Source: Rhodospirillaceae bacterium
GTDB lineage: Bacteria; Pseudomonadota; Alphaproteobacteria; UBA8366
Direction of reading: 5' to 3'
NCBI GenBank assembly: GCA_002711555.1
Contig: PARQ01000008.1
Coordinates: forward strand, 94,013-99,924
Length of the DNA stretch: 5,912 bases
A program made the translations under genes and the position numbers. The notes beneath the pieces are model-generated. The model saw nothing but the letters and a program-made list of their open reading frames with translations, searched no databases and was not told the origin of the DNA. Shown here one piece after another: positions 1-5,912 of this stretch. How positions within the stretch are numbered: position 1 is the stretch's first letter; each line of letters begins with the position of its first letter.

Positions 1-777
1 CTCGCCAATGATGGTGACATCGCGTTAAACGGAGCGGTAACTAGACAAGGAAGCAAGCAAGGCACGGCCAACCAACAAAATAATAGTTCACTAAATCAAC
101 AAGGAACACAGGCTAAAAATGACTCTCAAGGCACTGCATCAGGTGCCCAACAGTCAGCTGAACAAGCATTGGCAGCAGCTACTCAAAGAAATAATCTCTT
201 CGCAGCAACGCTTGCCCGCTCTGGCGTTACCCAAAATCAACCTAGCATCCAACCGGTTAGTGGAGATCTTGGAATAGGTAATGCGACTAATGGACAACAA
301 CAGCCCACGAGAGCAACTGACCTACCCCAGCCACAAAGGGCGCGACCCCAGCTACCTCCTAGATTTGTAAGTGAGCAAATCTCGGTGCAGGTTCAACGTG
401 CTCTCGGTCAAGGCACCGACCGCATTAATATACAGTTAAAACCAGCAGAGCTTGGCAGAATAGAAGTAAAGCTAGAAGTCGCACATGACGGCAAAATAAA
501 TGCTGTAATCGCCGCTGAGCGCTCCGACACGCTAGATTTGCTACGTCAGGACGCACGCCATTTACAGCAATCTCTACAGGGTGCCGGGCTAAATGCTGAC
601 TCTTCTAGCCTGAGCTTCACGCTCAAAAATCAAGACAACAGCTTCCAGCAAGCACTAGCCAAAGATGACAGAGATGACGCCGAAGAGGCAGAAGCATTAG
701 TCAATGATGCAGAATCCGGCTCAGCACCAAAAGACCGCCAAATTGTCAGCGACGACAAGATAGACGTCCAAGTTTAA
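1..777 (+). CDS. fliK: Flagellar hook-length control protein FliK, C-terminal part (5' end outside the window)
   Basis: FliK is the secreted ruler that sets hook length and switches the flagellar export gate from hook to filament substrates. The frame is open from base 1 to the TAA at 775-777 (258 visible codons), so the gene is cut by the left edge. The TTG at 169 is an internal leucine codon, not a convincing start. Visible residues 1-120 or so are rich in Gln, Asn, Ser, Thr and Ala and end in a proline-rich linker, as expected of the extended, poorly conserved FliK ruler region. Residues about 121-210 form the conserved C-terminal hook-length domain (Flg_hook type), with the hallmark LKPAELGRIEVKLEV at about 146-160 and a following segment that ends SLSFTL. 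The tail after it is acidic (DDRDDAEEAEA). flgD follows after 32 bases, consistent with one operon. The assignment is secure from the C-terminal motif; the total length cannot be seen. Confidence 0.93.
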   Translation, partial: LANDGDIALNGAVTRQGSKQGTANQQNNSSLNQQGTQAKNDSQGTASGAQQSAEQALAAATQRNNLFAATLARSGVTQNQPSIQPVSGDLGIGNATNGQQQPTRATDLPQPQRARPQLPPRFVSEQISVQVQRALGQGTDRINIQLKPAELGRIEVKLEVAHDGKINAVIAAERSDTLDLLRQDARHLQQSLQGAGLNADSSSLSFTLKNQDNSFQQALAKDDRDDAEEAEALVNDAESGSAPKDRQIVSDDKIDVQV

Positions 778-809
778 CAAATCTACAAAAAATGCCGGAG
801 TTTAAATAG

Positions 810-1490
810 ATGTCAGACATCGCAGCACTTACTTCAACTGCAACGGCATTAGCCGGAGCCAACAATAGGCAGTCTGAGTCCGCATTATCACAATTGACTG
901 AGGACTTGGACAATTTCTTAACTATCCTTACGACACAACTGCAGCATCAAGATCCACTTGAGCCACTAGACACCCATGAATTCACCCAACAATTGGTTCA
1001 GTTTAGTTCAGTAGAACAATTGATTGCCCAAAATAAGAATCTCGAAAGCATAATAGAGTTACAACAAAATGCTATGGCGATTTCGGCAGTTTCATATATG
1101 GGCAAGCAAGTTTCGGCCACAGGTCAGGAAAATATGCTAGAGGAGGGGCAATCGACATTCAGTTATACCCTTCCTCAGAATGCAGCGGCGGCATCAGCAA
1201 CGATCACTAATGAGGCTGGTAGCACGGTTTACTATGGCGCGGCAGAAACGACTTCTGGCAAACATTCTTTTGTGTGGGACGGAAGTTCTACAACAGGTGT
1301 GGCGCAACCTGAAGGTAAATATCAGCTCACAATCAACGCAACAAATCCTGACGGGCAGCCTATTGCGCCGTCCTACGGAATTACCGGTTCTGTCACCGGG
1401 GTCGAGTTTGACGGAGGAACTGCCGTTCTAAGCATAGGATCCGTCAAGGTACCTTTGACAAACATCACACAGATCCACGACACGGAATAA
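810..1490 (+). CDS. flgD: Flagellar hook assembly (hook-capping) protein FlgD
   Basis: FlgD is exported to the tip of the rod, where it caps and scaffolds polymerisation of the hook protein FlgE, and it is lost once the hook is complete. The 226-residue product has the family's usual length. Residues about 34-75 carry the N-terminal FlgD signature: NFLTILTTQLQHQDPLEP followed by EFTQQLVQFSSVEQ. The C-terminal half shows the FlgD Ig-like fold signature (FVWDGSSTTGVAQPEGKYQL, about 154-173). The closing segment, GVEFDGGTAVLSIGSVKVPL at about 197-216, is typical of the tudor-like module. There is no cleavable signal peptide, as expected for a type III export substrate. The ATG at 810 has a GGAG Shine-Dalgarno at 797-800 with 9-base spacing. 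It lies 32 bases after fliK and 116 bases before flgE, the usual hook-gene grouping. Confidence 0.96.
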   Translation: MSDIAALTSTATALAGANNRQSESALSQLTEDLDNFLTILTTQLQHQDPLEPLDTHEFTQQLVQFSSVEQLIAQNKNLESIIELQQNAMAISAVSYMGKQVSATGQENMLEEGQSTFSYTLPQNAAAASATITNEAGSTVYYGAAETTSGKHSFVWDGSSTTGVAQPEGKYQLTINATNPDGQPIAPSYGITGSVTGVEFDGGTAVLSIGSVKVPLTNITQIHDTE

Positions 1491-1606
1491 AGTAAAATTT
1501 TAATATCATTAGCGAGGCTTCATCAAAACAACAAGCAACCCATCCCAGTCACAGGGGACACCATTTAACAAAACATCACAAGGTTTGAGATTAAGAGGGA
1601 CATGAT

Positions 1607-2935
1607 ATGAGTGCATTTAGTTTATTCGGTGGCATGCGGGCAGCAGTGTCTGGCCTATTTGCGCAAAGCCAATCACTTGGAATGATTGGAGACAATATTG
1701 CCAACGTAAATACACACGGTTACAAAGCAGTCCGAAACAGGTTCTCATCCCTTGTAACGACCGCGTCTAATCAAACAACCCATTCCCCGGGGGGAGTACA
1801 GTCTAACGTACTGAGGGGAGTTGACCAGCAGGGTTTGCTTGAAGCAGCGTCCTCGTCAACTGATCTAGCAATCTCTGGCAATGGAATGTTTGCAGTAAAT
1901 GCTGAAGCTGATAGTACTGGCGAATATCTTTTTACCCGAGCCGGTTCTTTTCGTGCAGACCTTGATGGCAACCTTGTAAATGCCGGAGGTTATTATCTTT
2001 TAGGATTTCCGGTTACAAACCAAGTGCCTCAGGAAACAAATATCCTGACTGAACTAGAGGTAGTAAATATTTCCGATAATGTCGGCGTACCAGCTGAAAC
2101 AACACGAATCGACCTCGGAGCAAACTTAAAGGCGTCCGCTGCAACTGGTGACACTTTTGACCTTGGTATACAGGTTATCGATAAACAGGGTACACCTGAA
2201 ACACTTACATTGACGTTTACAAAAAATGCCGCAGTTAATACCTGGGATATAACTGCAGCAATAACCAATGCAAGTTTCGTCAATACTGCGGGGACTGCTC
2301 TTCTAACTGGTACTCAAGCCCTGGGTCGGGTAGTATTTAACGCTGACGGAACGCTCGATTCCACAAATCTAACAGGTCAAGCCATCGATACTGCACTTAC
2401 GTCCGATGTTGATGGTTTTACGTTCAGCCTCGACTTTGACAACGATTTTGCAACTGGCACGTCTGAAGACAGAACATCAATTACACTTGACCTAGGTACT
2501 GTAGATACAGCGCTAGGCTTACATCAATTTGAAGGCGTTTATACGCCCAACTTCATTAATCAAGATGGTAGACAGTTCGGTTCTATAACTGGGGTATCCG
2601 TTGCGGAGGATGGTGTTGTAACCGCGCAATTTGATAATGGCGAGTTACGAGTTATCAGCCAGGTGCCCATAGTGACATTTGCCAACCCTAATGAGCTTAC
2701 AGAGGAAACTGGCAACGTTTACAAACAAAATGCAGAGTCTGGAGCTGCACTTATAAAGACCGCTAATTCTGGTGGAGCAGGCCTCATACAAGCTAATGCA
2801 TTAGAGTCTTCAACGGTTGACCTGGCAGATGAATTCACTCGGATGATCATGACACAGCGAGCATTTTCAGCGAATACAAGAATGATTACTACTGGTGATG
2901 AAATGCTAGAGGAACTCGTAAGATCTGTACGCTAA
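1607..2935 (+). CDS. flgE: Flagellar hook protein FlgE
   Basis: FlgE is the structural subunit of the flagellar hook, the universal joint between rod and filament. It is exported through the flagellar type III apparatus and assembled under the FlgD cap. The 442-residue product begins with the rod/hook family N-terminus: AAVSGLFAQSQSLGMIGDNI and then ANVNTHGYK, ending near residue 40. It continues with SPGGVQ, QQGLLEAASSSTDLAISGNG (about 74-93) and FTRAGSFRADLDGNLVN (about 109-125). The variable, Thr/Asp-rich middle (about 150-310) corresponds to the surface-exposed hook domain. The C-terminus has the conserved basal-body/hook tail ANALESSTVDLADEFTRMIM and then TQRAFSANTRMITTGDEML (about 396-434). 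The large central insert and overall length separate it from the rod proteins FlgF and FlgG. The start at 1607 has a GAGGGA Shine-Dalgarno at 1595-1600, 6 bases upstream. A strong terminator follows the stop codon, so flgE probably ends its transcription unit. Confidence 0.96.
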   Translation: MSAFSLFGGMRAAVSGLFAQSQSLGMIGDNIANVNTHGYKAVRNRFSSLVTTASNQTTHSPGGVQSNVLRGVDQQGLLEAASSSTDLAISGNGMFAVNAEADSTGEYLFTRAGSFRADLDGNLVNAGGYYLLGFPVTNQVPQETNILTELEVVNISDNVGVPAETTRIDLGANLKASAATGDTFDLGIQVIDKQGTPETLTLTFTKNAAVNTWDITAAITNASFVNTAGTALLTGTQALGRVVFNADGTLDSTNLTGQAIDTALTSDVDGFTFSLDFDNDFATGTSEDRTSITLDLGTVDTALGLHQFEGVYTPNFINQDGRQFGSITGVSVAEDGVVTAQFDNGELRVISQVPIVTFANPNELTEETGNVYKQNAESGAALIKTANSGGAGLIQANALESSTVDLADEFTRMIMTQRAFSANTRMITTGDEMLEELVRSVR

Positions 2936-2965
2936 CGTAAGATTGTAAACATACGACTGATGTTC

Positions 2966-2995
2966 AGCGGCCTGCAAAAGCAGGCCGCTTTTCTT
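2966..2995 (+). terminator. Rho-independent terminator after flgE
   Basis: A perfect inverted repeat (AGCGGCCTGC at 2966-2975, GCAGGCCGCT at 2980-2989) encloses an AAAA loop and runs into a T-rich tract (TTTTCTT from 2989). The 10-bp, very GC-rich stem stands out in an AT-rich spacer and lies 30 bases past the flgE stop. This is a textbook intrinsic terminator ending the fliK-flgD-flgE transcript and separating it from fliF. Confidence 0.93.
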
Positions 2996-3144
2996 CGTAA
3001 CGCTAGACACGTCTTATAAAACGCTGCACCTTAATTCAATTTTTTCTCATCTTTCCAATAGAAGAATTCCAAATTTTAACATCTTAACCAAAATGTGTCC
3101 TGCGGATCCTCAACTTCTAATAACAGTGAATAACTGGATCTATA

Positions 3145-3160
3145 TGGCACTCGAATGGCA
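3145..3160 (+). promoter_or_regulatory. Candidate sigma-54 (-24/-12) promoter
   Basis: TGGCAC at 3145-3150, five bases (TCGAA), then TGGCA at 3156-3160. Compared with the consensus TGGCAC-N5-TTGCA there is one mismatch, the second T of the -12 element. The invariant GG (3146-3147) and GC (3158-3159) are exactly 10 bases apart, as sigma-54 requires. Transcription would begin near 3171, leaving a leader of about 390 bases before fliF, which is long. Sigma-54 control of flagellar genes is well known in alphaproteobacteria, but there the fliF operon is often an early, CtrA-type class, so the match could be chance. Confidence 0.35.
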
Positions 3161-3324
3161 GAATAGTAGAGTTTTTATGAGGCGGCCATAGACGGCCCAT
3201 TATTAAATACAACCTGCCCTTAACTTCGTATAAGAAAGGTTTTTGAAGAGGTTCCAAAACAATTTACACTGAAACTGAAATTATCGCTTGCCTTTGTTTG
3301 ATTTATTCTCTTTAGTAGGCAACT

Positions 3325-3350
3325 TTTACCCAGTTTTAACTTAATTTTTA
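3325..3350 (+). promoter_or_regulatory. Weak CtrA-like TTAA motif cluster
   Basis: TTTA (3325-3328), TTAA (3336-3339) and TTTA (3347-3350) recur at 11-base intervals, giving two overlapping near-matches to the CtrA box TTAA-N7-TTAA, each with one mismatch. In Caulobacter the fliF operon is a direct CtrA target, which makes the position suggestive. The surrounding sequence is so AT-rich that such matches are expected by chance, and no exact TTAA-N7-TTAA occurs anywhere in the spacer. Confidence 0.18.
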
Positions 3351-3357
3351 TTTCATA

Positions 3358-3388
3358 TTGCTTTATTTTATTTGTTATATTTTATAAT
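3358..3388 (+). promoter_or_regulatory. Candidate housekeeping-type promoter upstream of fliF
   Basis: A perfect -10 hexamer TATAAT lies at 3383-3388. The best upstream partner is TTGCTT (3358-3363), which matches the TTG of a -35 box, but the spacing is 19 bases and so longer than ideal. An AT-rich tract precedes it. Transcription would start near 3395, giving a leader of about 165 bases to fliF and about 50 bases to the small frame at 3444. The weak -35 would fit an activator-dependent promoter. In DNA this AT-rich a TATAAT can arise by chance. Confidence 0.35.
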
Positions 3389-3443
3389 GTTTCAAGAGGC
3401 ATTGGTTCCGACTTTAGAAATCAAAAAATGGTGATGCTTTTGC

Positions 3444-3563
3444 ATGTTTAAGTACGAGGAGTTTGAGGGTTACAAAAAATCCCTTGGGATGCTTCTAATG
3501 ATCGATAGAAGTGACAGTAGAATATTCAATAGTGCAGAGGGCATTCCGGGCAGACCGTCATGA
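3444..3563 (+). CDS. Possible 39-residue leader ORF overlapping the fliF start
   Basis: An ATG at 3444 opens a 39-codon frame (starting MFKYEEFEGYKKSLGMLLMI) that ends at the TGA at 3561-3563. That stop overlaps the fliF ATG at 3560 in an ATGA arrangement typical of translational coupling. fliF itself has only a poor Shine-Dalgarno, so coupling would make sense. Against it, no clear ribosome-binding site precedes 3444, the frame is short enough to occur by chance, and I recognise no family, membrane segment or motif in the product. An in-frame ATG at 3489 is an alternative start. Treat it as a hypothetical peptide or leader ORF. Confidence 0.28.
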   Translation: MFKYEEFEGYKKSLGMLLMIDRSDSRIFNSAEGIPGRPS

Positions 3564-5296
3564 ATTCGTTGTTTGAAACAATTAGAAACCTAGGTGTCGG
3601 ACGCCTTGTCGCAATGGCCGGAGTGACCCTCGCGATAATAGGTTTTTTCCTCTTCATGTGGAACAGGCTGAGCACCGGTCAACTTGCCGTGCTTTTCACT
3701 GATCTTGATAGCCGCGATAGTAATCAGATCGTTGCAAATTTGCAGGGCGCCAATGTGCATCATAAAGTTTCAAAAGACGGCAGCCGAATAATGGTGCCTG
3801 CAGACCAAGTTAACCAGCTACGACTTAGTTTAGCTCAACAGGGAATACCAGCATCAGGATCAATCGGCTATGAATTGTTCGATCGTGATCAGTCAATCGG
3901 CACTTCAAGTTTCGTGCAAAACATAAACCGTATCCGAGCATTGGAGGGCGAACTTGCTCGAACCATAGCTGGTTTTCAGTCGGTGCGTAGTGCACGAGTC
4001 CATCTTGTTCTACCAAGGCGTGAATTATTTTCCCGCCAACAAGTTGAGCCAAGTGCATCGGTCATACTGCGCATGAGGGGAGCAGTCAGACTTGATCGCG
4101 CTCAAATTCAAGCCGTGCAACACCTTGTAGCGAATGCCGTTCCATCCTTAAAAGCCAGCCGAATTTCTATCGTTGATGACCGAGGCGCACTACTCGCACG
4201 TGGCGGCGACAAAGGTGATGGGCAAGGAGCAGGCGAAACCGCAAACGAGCTTAAAGTTGCTTTTGAGGGGCGAATGACTAGAACTTTGGAGCAGCTACTA
4301 GAGCCCAGTGTTGGTATGGGTAATGTACGTGCAGAGGTGCGGGCCGACATGGATTTTGACCGCATAGTGACGCAAGAGGAGAAGTACGACCCCCAAGGCC
4401 AGGTAATTCGGTCATCACAAAACATAACCGAGTCATCAAGCTCAACCGAGGCAAAAAGTGATGCCGTATCTGTAGCCCAAAACTTGCCGGATGCGCCTAA
4501 CCAAGAGGCCGGTCAAGGCGGATCCCAAACTGGTAGCCAGAGGACAGAAGAATCTACAAATTTTGAAATTTCGAAGACAGTAACAAATCACGTTAAAGAA
4601 ATAGGAACCGTTAGGAGGCTCTCCGTTGCGGTCCTCATAAATGGAACTACCACCACTGAGGCAGACGGCAAAGAGACTTATAAGCCCCGCTCGAAAGAAG
4701 AATTGGACAACATAGAAAAACTGGTAAAGTCCGCTATCGGGTTTGACGCAGGTCGAAACGATAAAATTGAGGTTGTAAATATGCGTTTCGCACCGTTACC
4801 ACAAACAATAGATGATGAGCGCACTACGTTCTTTGGCTTCACCACGGCTGACATACGTCGTATTATCGAAGTGCTTGCCCTCGCTTTTGTTGGGATTTTG
4901 GTAATGCTGTTATTTGTTCGACCTATGGTGCTTAAGATTTTTGAAAGCACCCAAGCTGCATCGAGAGCACGGATAGGAGCAGACGGGGAAGCGCAGTTAC
5001 TTGCAGGTGCTGGCATGGCGCAAATACCGGGCCCCGCTGAAGGCCAGGTTGATGAAAATGGGATGCCTGTTCAGGCATCTGCAACAGAGCCAACAACGTC
5101 AACTCTAGATTCTGGGGAAGAGAGTGTTATGCCAATTACGCCAAAGAAAGCGAGCCGGATCGATATTAACCTCGATGCCCTTGAAGGTAACTTAGAGGAA
5201 ACTTCGCTCATGAAAATTGGAGAGATTGTCGACAAGCACCCGGAAGCAGCTATTGCGGTTATTCGAAATTGGCTAACCCAGGATAAGGGCTATTAG
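3560..5296 (+). CDS. fliF: Flagellar M-ring (MS-ring) protein FliF
   Basis: FliF forms the MS ring in the inner membrane, the base on which the rod, export gate and C ring assemble. The 578-residue product matches the usual length. A first membrane segment lies at about 15-34. The YscJ/FliF ring-building region (about 40-215) contains QGIPASGSIGYELFD, EGELARTI (129-136) and ARVHLVLPRRELFSRQQVEP (145-164). The second periplasmic region carries NFEISKTV (334-341) and RLSVAVLI (353-360) around a Ser/Gln/Glu-rich disordered insert (about 285-330). A second membrane segment spans about 435-457. A cytoplasmic linker then leads to the conserved tail (about 535-578, with EIVDKHPEAAIAVIRNWLTQ) that binds the N-domain of FliG. 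The ATG at 3560 is the only ATG upstream of the first membrane segment in this frame, which has a stop at 3530-3532. Its ribosome-binding site is weak (GGG at 3548-3550). fliG follows after 26 bases. Confidence 0.97.
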   Translation: MNSLFETIRNLGVGRLVAMAGVTLAIIGFFLFMWNRLSTGQLAVLFTDLDSRDSNQIVANLQGANVHHKVSKDGSRIMVPADQVNQLRLSLAQQGIPASGSIGYELFDRDQSIGTSSFVQNINRIRALEGELARTIAGFQSVRSARVHLVLPRRELFSRQQVEPSASVILRMRGAVRLDRAQIQAVQHLVANAVPSLKASRISIVDDRGALLARGGDKGDGQGAGETANELKVAFEGRMTRTLEQLLEPSVGMGNVRAEVRADMDFDRIVTQEEKYDPQGQVIRSSQNITESSSSTEAKSDAVSVAQNLPDAPNQEAGQGGSQTGSQRTEESTNFEISKTVTNHVKEIGTVRRLSVAVLINGTTTTEADGKETYKPRSKEELDNIEKLVKSAIGFDAGRNDKIEVVNMRFAPLPQTIDDERTTFFGFTTADIRRIIEVLALAFVGILVMLLFVRPMVLKIFESTQAASRARIGADGEAQLLAGAGMAQIPGPAEGQVDENGMPVQASATEPTTSTLDSGEESVMPITPKKASRIDINLDALEGNLEETSLMKIGEIVDKHPEAAIAVIRNWLTQDKGY

Positions 5297-5310
5297 GTCA
5301 AACAGAGAGT

Positions 5311-5316
5311 AGGTGG
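5311..5316 (+). promoter_or_regulatory. Ribosome-binding site of fliG
   Basis: AGGTGG sits 6 bases before the ATG at 5323 and differs from the full anti-16S complement AGGAGG at one base. It fixes the fliG start in the short fliF-fliG spacer and contrasts with the weak site before fliF. Confidence 0.75.
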
Positions 5317-5322
5317 CGGTAA

Positions 5323-5912
5323 ATGCGCGTACGTGAAGATATTAGAGGCCTAACGGGCCTAGAAAAAGCTGCAATTTTGCTTCTAGCGCTTCATGAAGAA
5401 CACTCATCCGCTCTATTTTCGCGGTTAGACGAGGAAGAAATCCGAGAATTATCTACGACAATGTCTAGCCTTGGGAATGTCAGCGCCAATTTGGTAGAGC
5501 GATTATTCGTCGAGTTCGCAGAGCAACTAGGGGCCAGCGGGTCTTTAGTGGGCACTTTTGAAAGCACCGAACGTCTTCTTGAAAAAGTACTCGGTTCAGA
5601 AAAAGTTGGCGACATGCTTGAAGAAATCCGTGGGCCTGCCGGACGCACCATGTGGGACAAGCTTGCTAACGTAAATGAAGTTGTTCTCGCAAACTATTTA
5701 AAAAATGAATACCCACAAACGGTTGCCGTAGTGCTGTCGAAAATTCGACCTGATCATGCTTCTCGTGTACTTGCTTCTTTGCCAGAGAACTTCGCGATGG
5801 AAGCTATTATGCGTATGCTCCGCATGGAAACGGTGCAACAAGAAGTAGTGGATGATGTCGAAATGACCTTACGAAAAGAATTCATGACTAATCTTGCGCG
5901 TACGCAAGGTCC
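5323..5912 (+). CDS. fliG: Flagellar motor switch protein FliG, N-terminal part (3' end outside the window)
   Basis: FliG joins the MS ring to the C ring and takes part in torque generation and direction switching; it sits on the cytoplasmic face of FliF. The frame is open from the ATG at 5323 through the right edge, giving 196 complete codons of a protein that is usually about 330-350 residues. Residues about 8-105 form the FliG N-domain that binds the FliF tail, beginning [15 protein letters not shown]. From about 112 the middle domain starts ([20 protein letters not shown], then [21 protein letters not shown]). The family's EHPQTxA motif reads EYPQTVA here (129-135). The C-terminal torque helix with its charged residues lies beyond the window. 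The start follows the fliF stop by 26 bases and has a good AGGTGG site, so fliF and fliG are surely co-transcribed. Confidence 0.96.
   Translation, partial: MRVREDIRGLTGLEKAAILLLALHEEHSSALFSRLDEEEIRELSTTMSSLGNVSANLVERLFVEFAEQLGASGSLVGTFESTERLLEKVLGSEKVGDMLEEIRGPAGRTMWDKLANVNEVVLANYLKNEYPQTVAVVLSKIRPDHASRVLASLPENFAMEAIMRMLRMETVQQEVVDDVEMTLRKEFMTNLARTQG

Larger units (their letters stand above)
2998..3443. other. AT-rich non-coding spacer between flgE terminator and fliF
   Basis: This stretch has no convincing gene on either strand. Stops are frequent, and the longest + frame (2961-3191) runs partly through the terminator and has no ATG until 3093. The part from about 3280 to 3400 is strongly AT-rich, with long T runs, as is common in promoter regions. 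The spacer holds the candidate sigma-54 site, the TATAAT hexamer and the TTAA motifs listed separately. Its position directly before the fliF-fliG operon suggests it is the control region for that operon. Confidence 0.6.

Noticed and set aside
169..777. A separate 202-codon gene starting at TTG 169
   Set aside because: The same frame is open without a stop back to base 1, and its composition is continuous with the Gln/Ser-rich FliK region, so TTG 169 is an internal codon of a gene cut by the window edge.
1180..1431. 83-codon + strand frame inside flgD
   Set aside because: It lies wholly within the conserved FlgD C-terminal region in another frame and has no plausible protein features.
1491..1606. 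Promoter or terminator in the flgD-flgE spacer
   Set aside because: I found no GC-rich hairpin with a T tract, no GG-N10-GC sigma-54 pattern and no TTAA-N7-TTAA. The spacer shows only the flgE Shine-Dalgarno.
1602..1610. Two-codon frame ATG-ATA-TGA overlapping the flgE start
   Set aside because: Only one base separates its ATG from the Shine-Dalgarno, whereas the flgE ATG at 1607 has ideal 6-base spacing. It is a chance overlap.
2961..3191. Open + strand frame of 77 codons after flgE
   Set aside because: It runs through the terminator hairpin, has no ATG until 3093 (leaving 32 codons), lacks a ribosome-binding site there and resembles no protein I know.
3479..3490. Short palindrome ATCCC-TT-GGGAT upstream of fliF
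   Set aside because: The two-base loop and 5-bp arms are too small for a stable hairpin, and a single short dyad of this size is not evidence of an operator.
4108..5016. Long minus-strand frames opposite fliF (105 and 112 codons)
   Set aside because: They are shadows of a well-supported fliF coding frame, with Ser/Arg-rich translations typical of antisense frames and no recognisable domain. The frames opposite flgE and fliG were rejected on the same grounds.

Overview
This window is part of a flagellar gene cluster, with every recognisable gene on the + strand: fliK (3' part), flgD, flgE, then a gap of about 620 bases, then fliF and fliG (5' part). The protein sequences look alphaproteobacterial. 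The FlgE N-terminus and the fliF-fliG order resemble Rhodospirillales/Caulobacterales-type clusters. The base composition, roughly mid-40s % G+C by eye, is lower than in most cultured members of those orders. The placement is from memory of the families, not from a search.

Layout. Positions 1-777 hold the C-terminal 258 codons of the hook-length control protein FliK; the frame is open through the left edge, so the start lies outside. After 32 bases comes the hook-cap/scaffold protein FlgD (810-1490). A 116-base spacer leads to the hook subunit FlgE (1607-2935). A strong intrinsic terminator (2966-2995) closes this hook module. The AT-rich gap that follows appears to be the control region of the next unit. 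It holds a candidate sigma-54 (-24/-12) site, a perfect TATAAT hexamer, weak CtrA-like TTAA motifs, and a 39-codon reading frame (3444-3563) whose TGA overlaps the fliF ATG. The MS-ring protein FliF (3560-5296) and the rotor/switch protein FliG (5323 to the right edge, truncated) form the start of a basal-body operon.

How the genes work together. FliF builds the MS ring in the inner membrane and its C-terminal tail carries FliG, the first layer of the C ring. FlgD caps the growing hook so that FlgE subunits can polymerise. FliK measures the hook and triggers the export switch. The terminator between flgE and fliF suggests two separately transcribed units, a hook module and an MS-ring/C-ring module.

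Nothing here points to a previously undescribed system. The genes are ordinary core flagellar genes. The points worth a second look are in the fliF upstream region, chiefly the small frame overlapping fliF and the sigma-54-like site.
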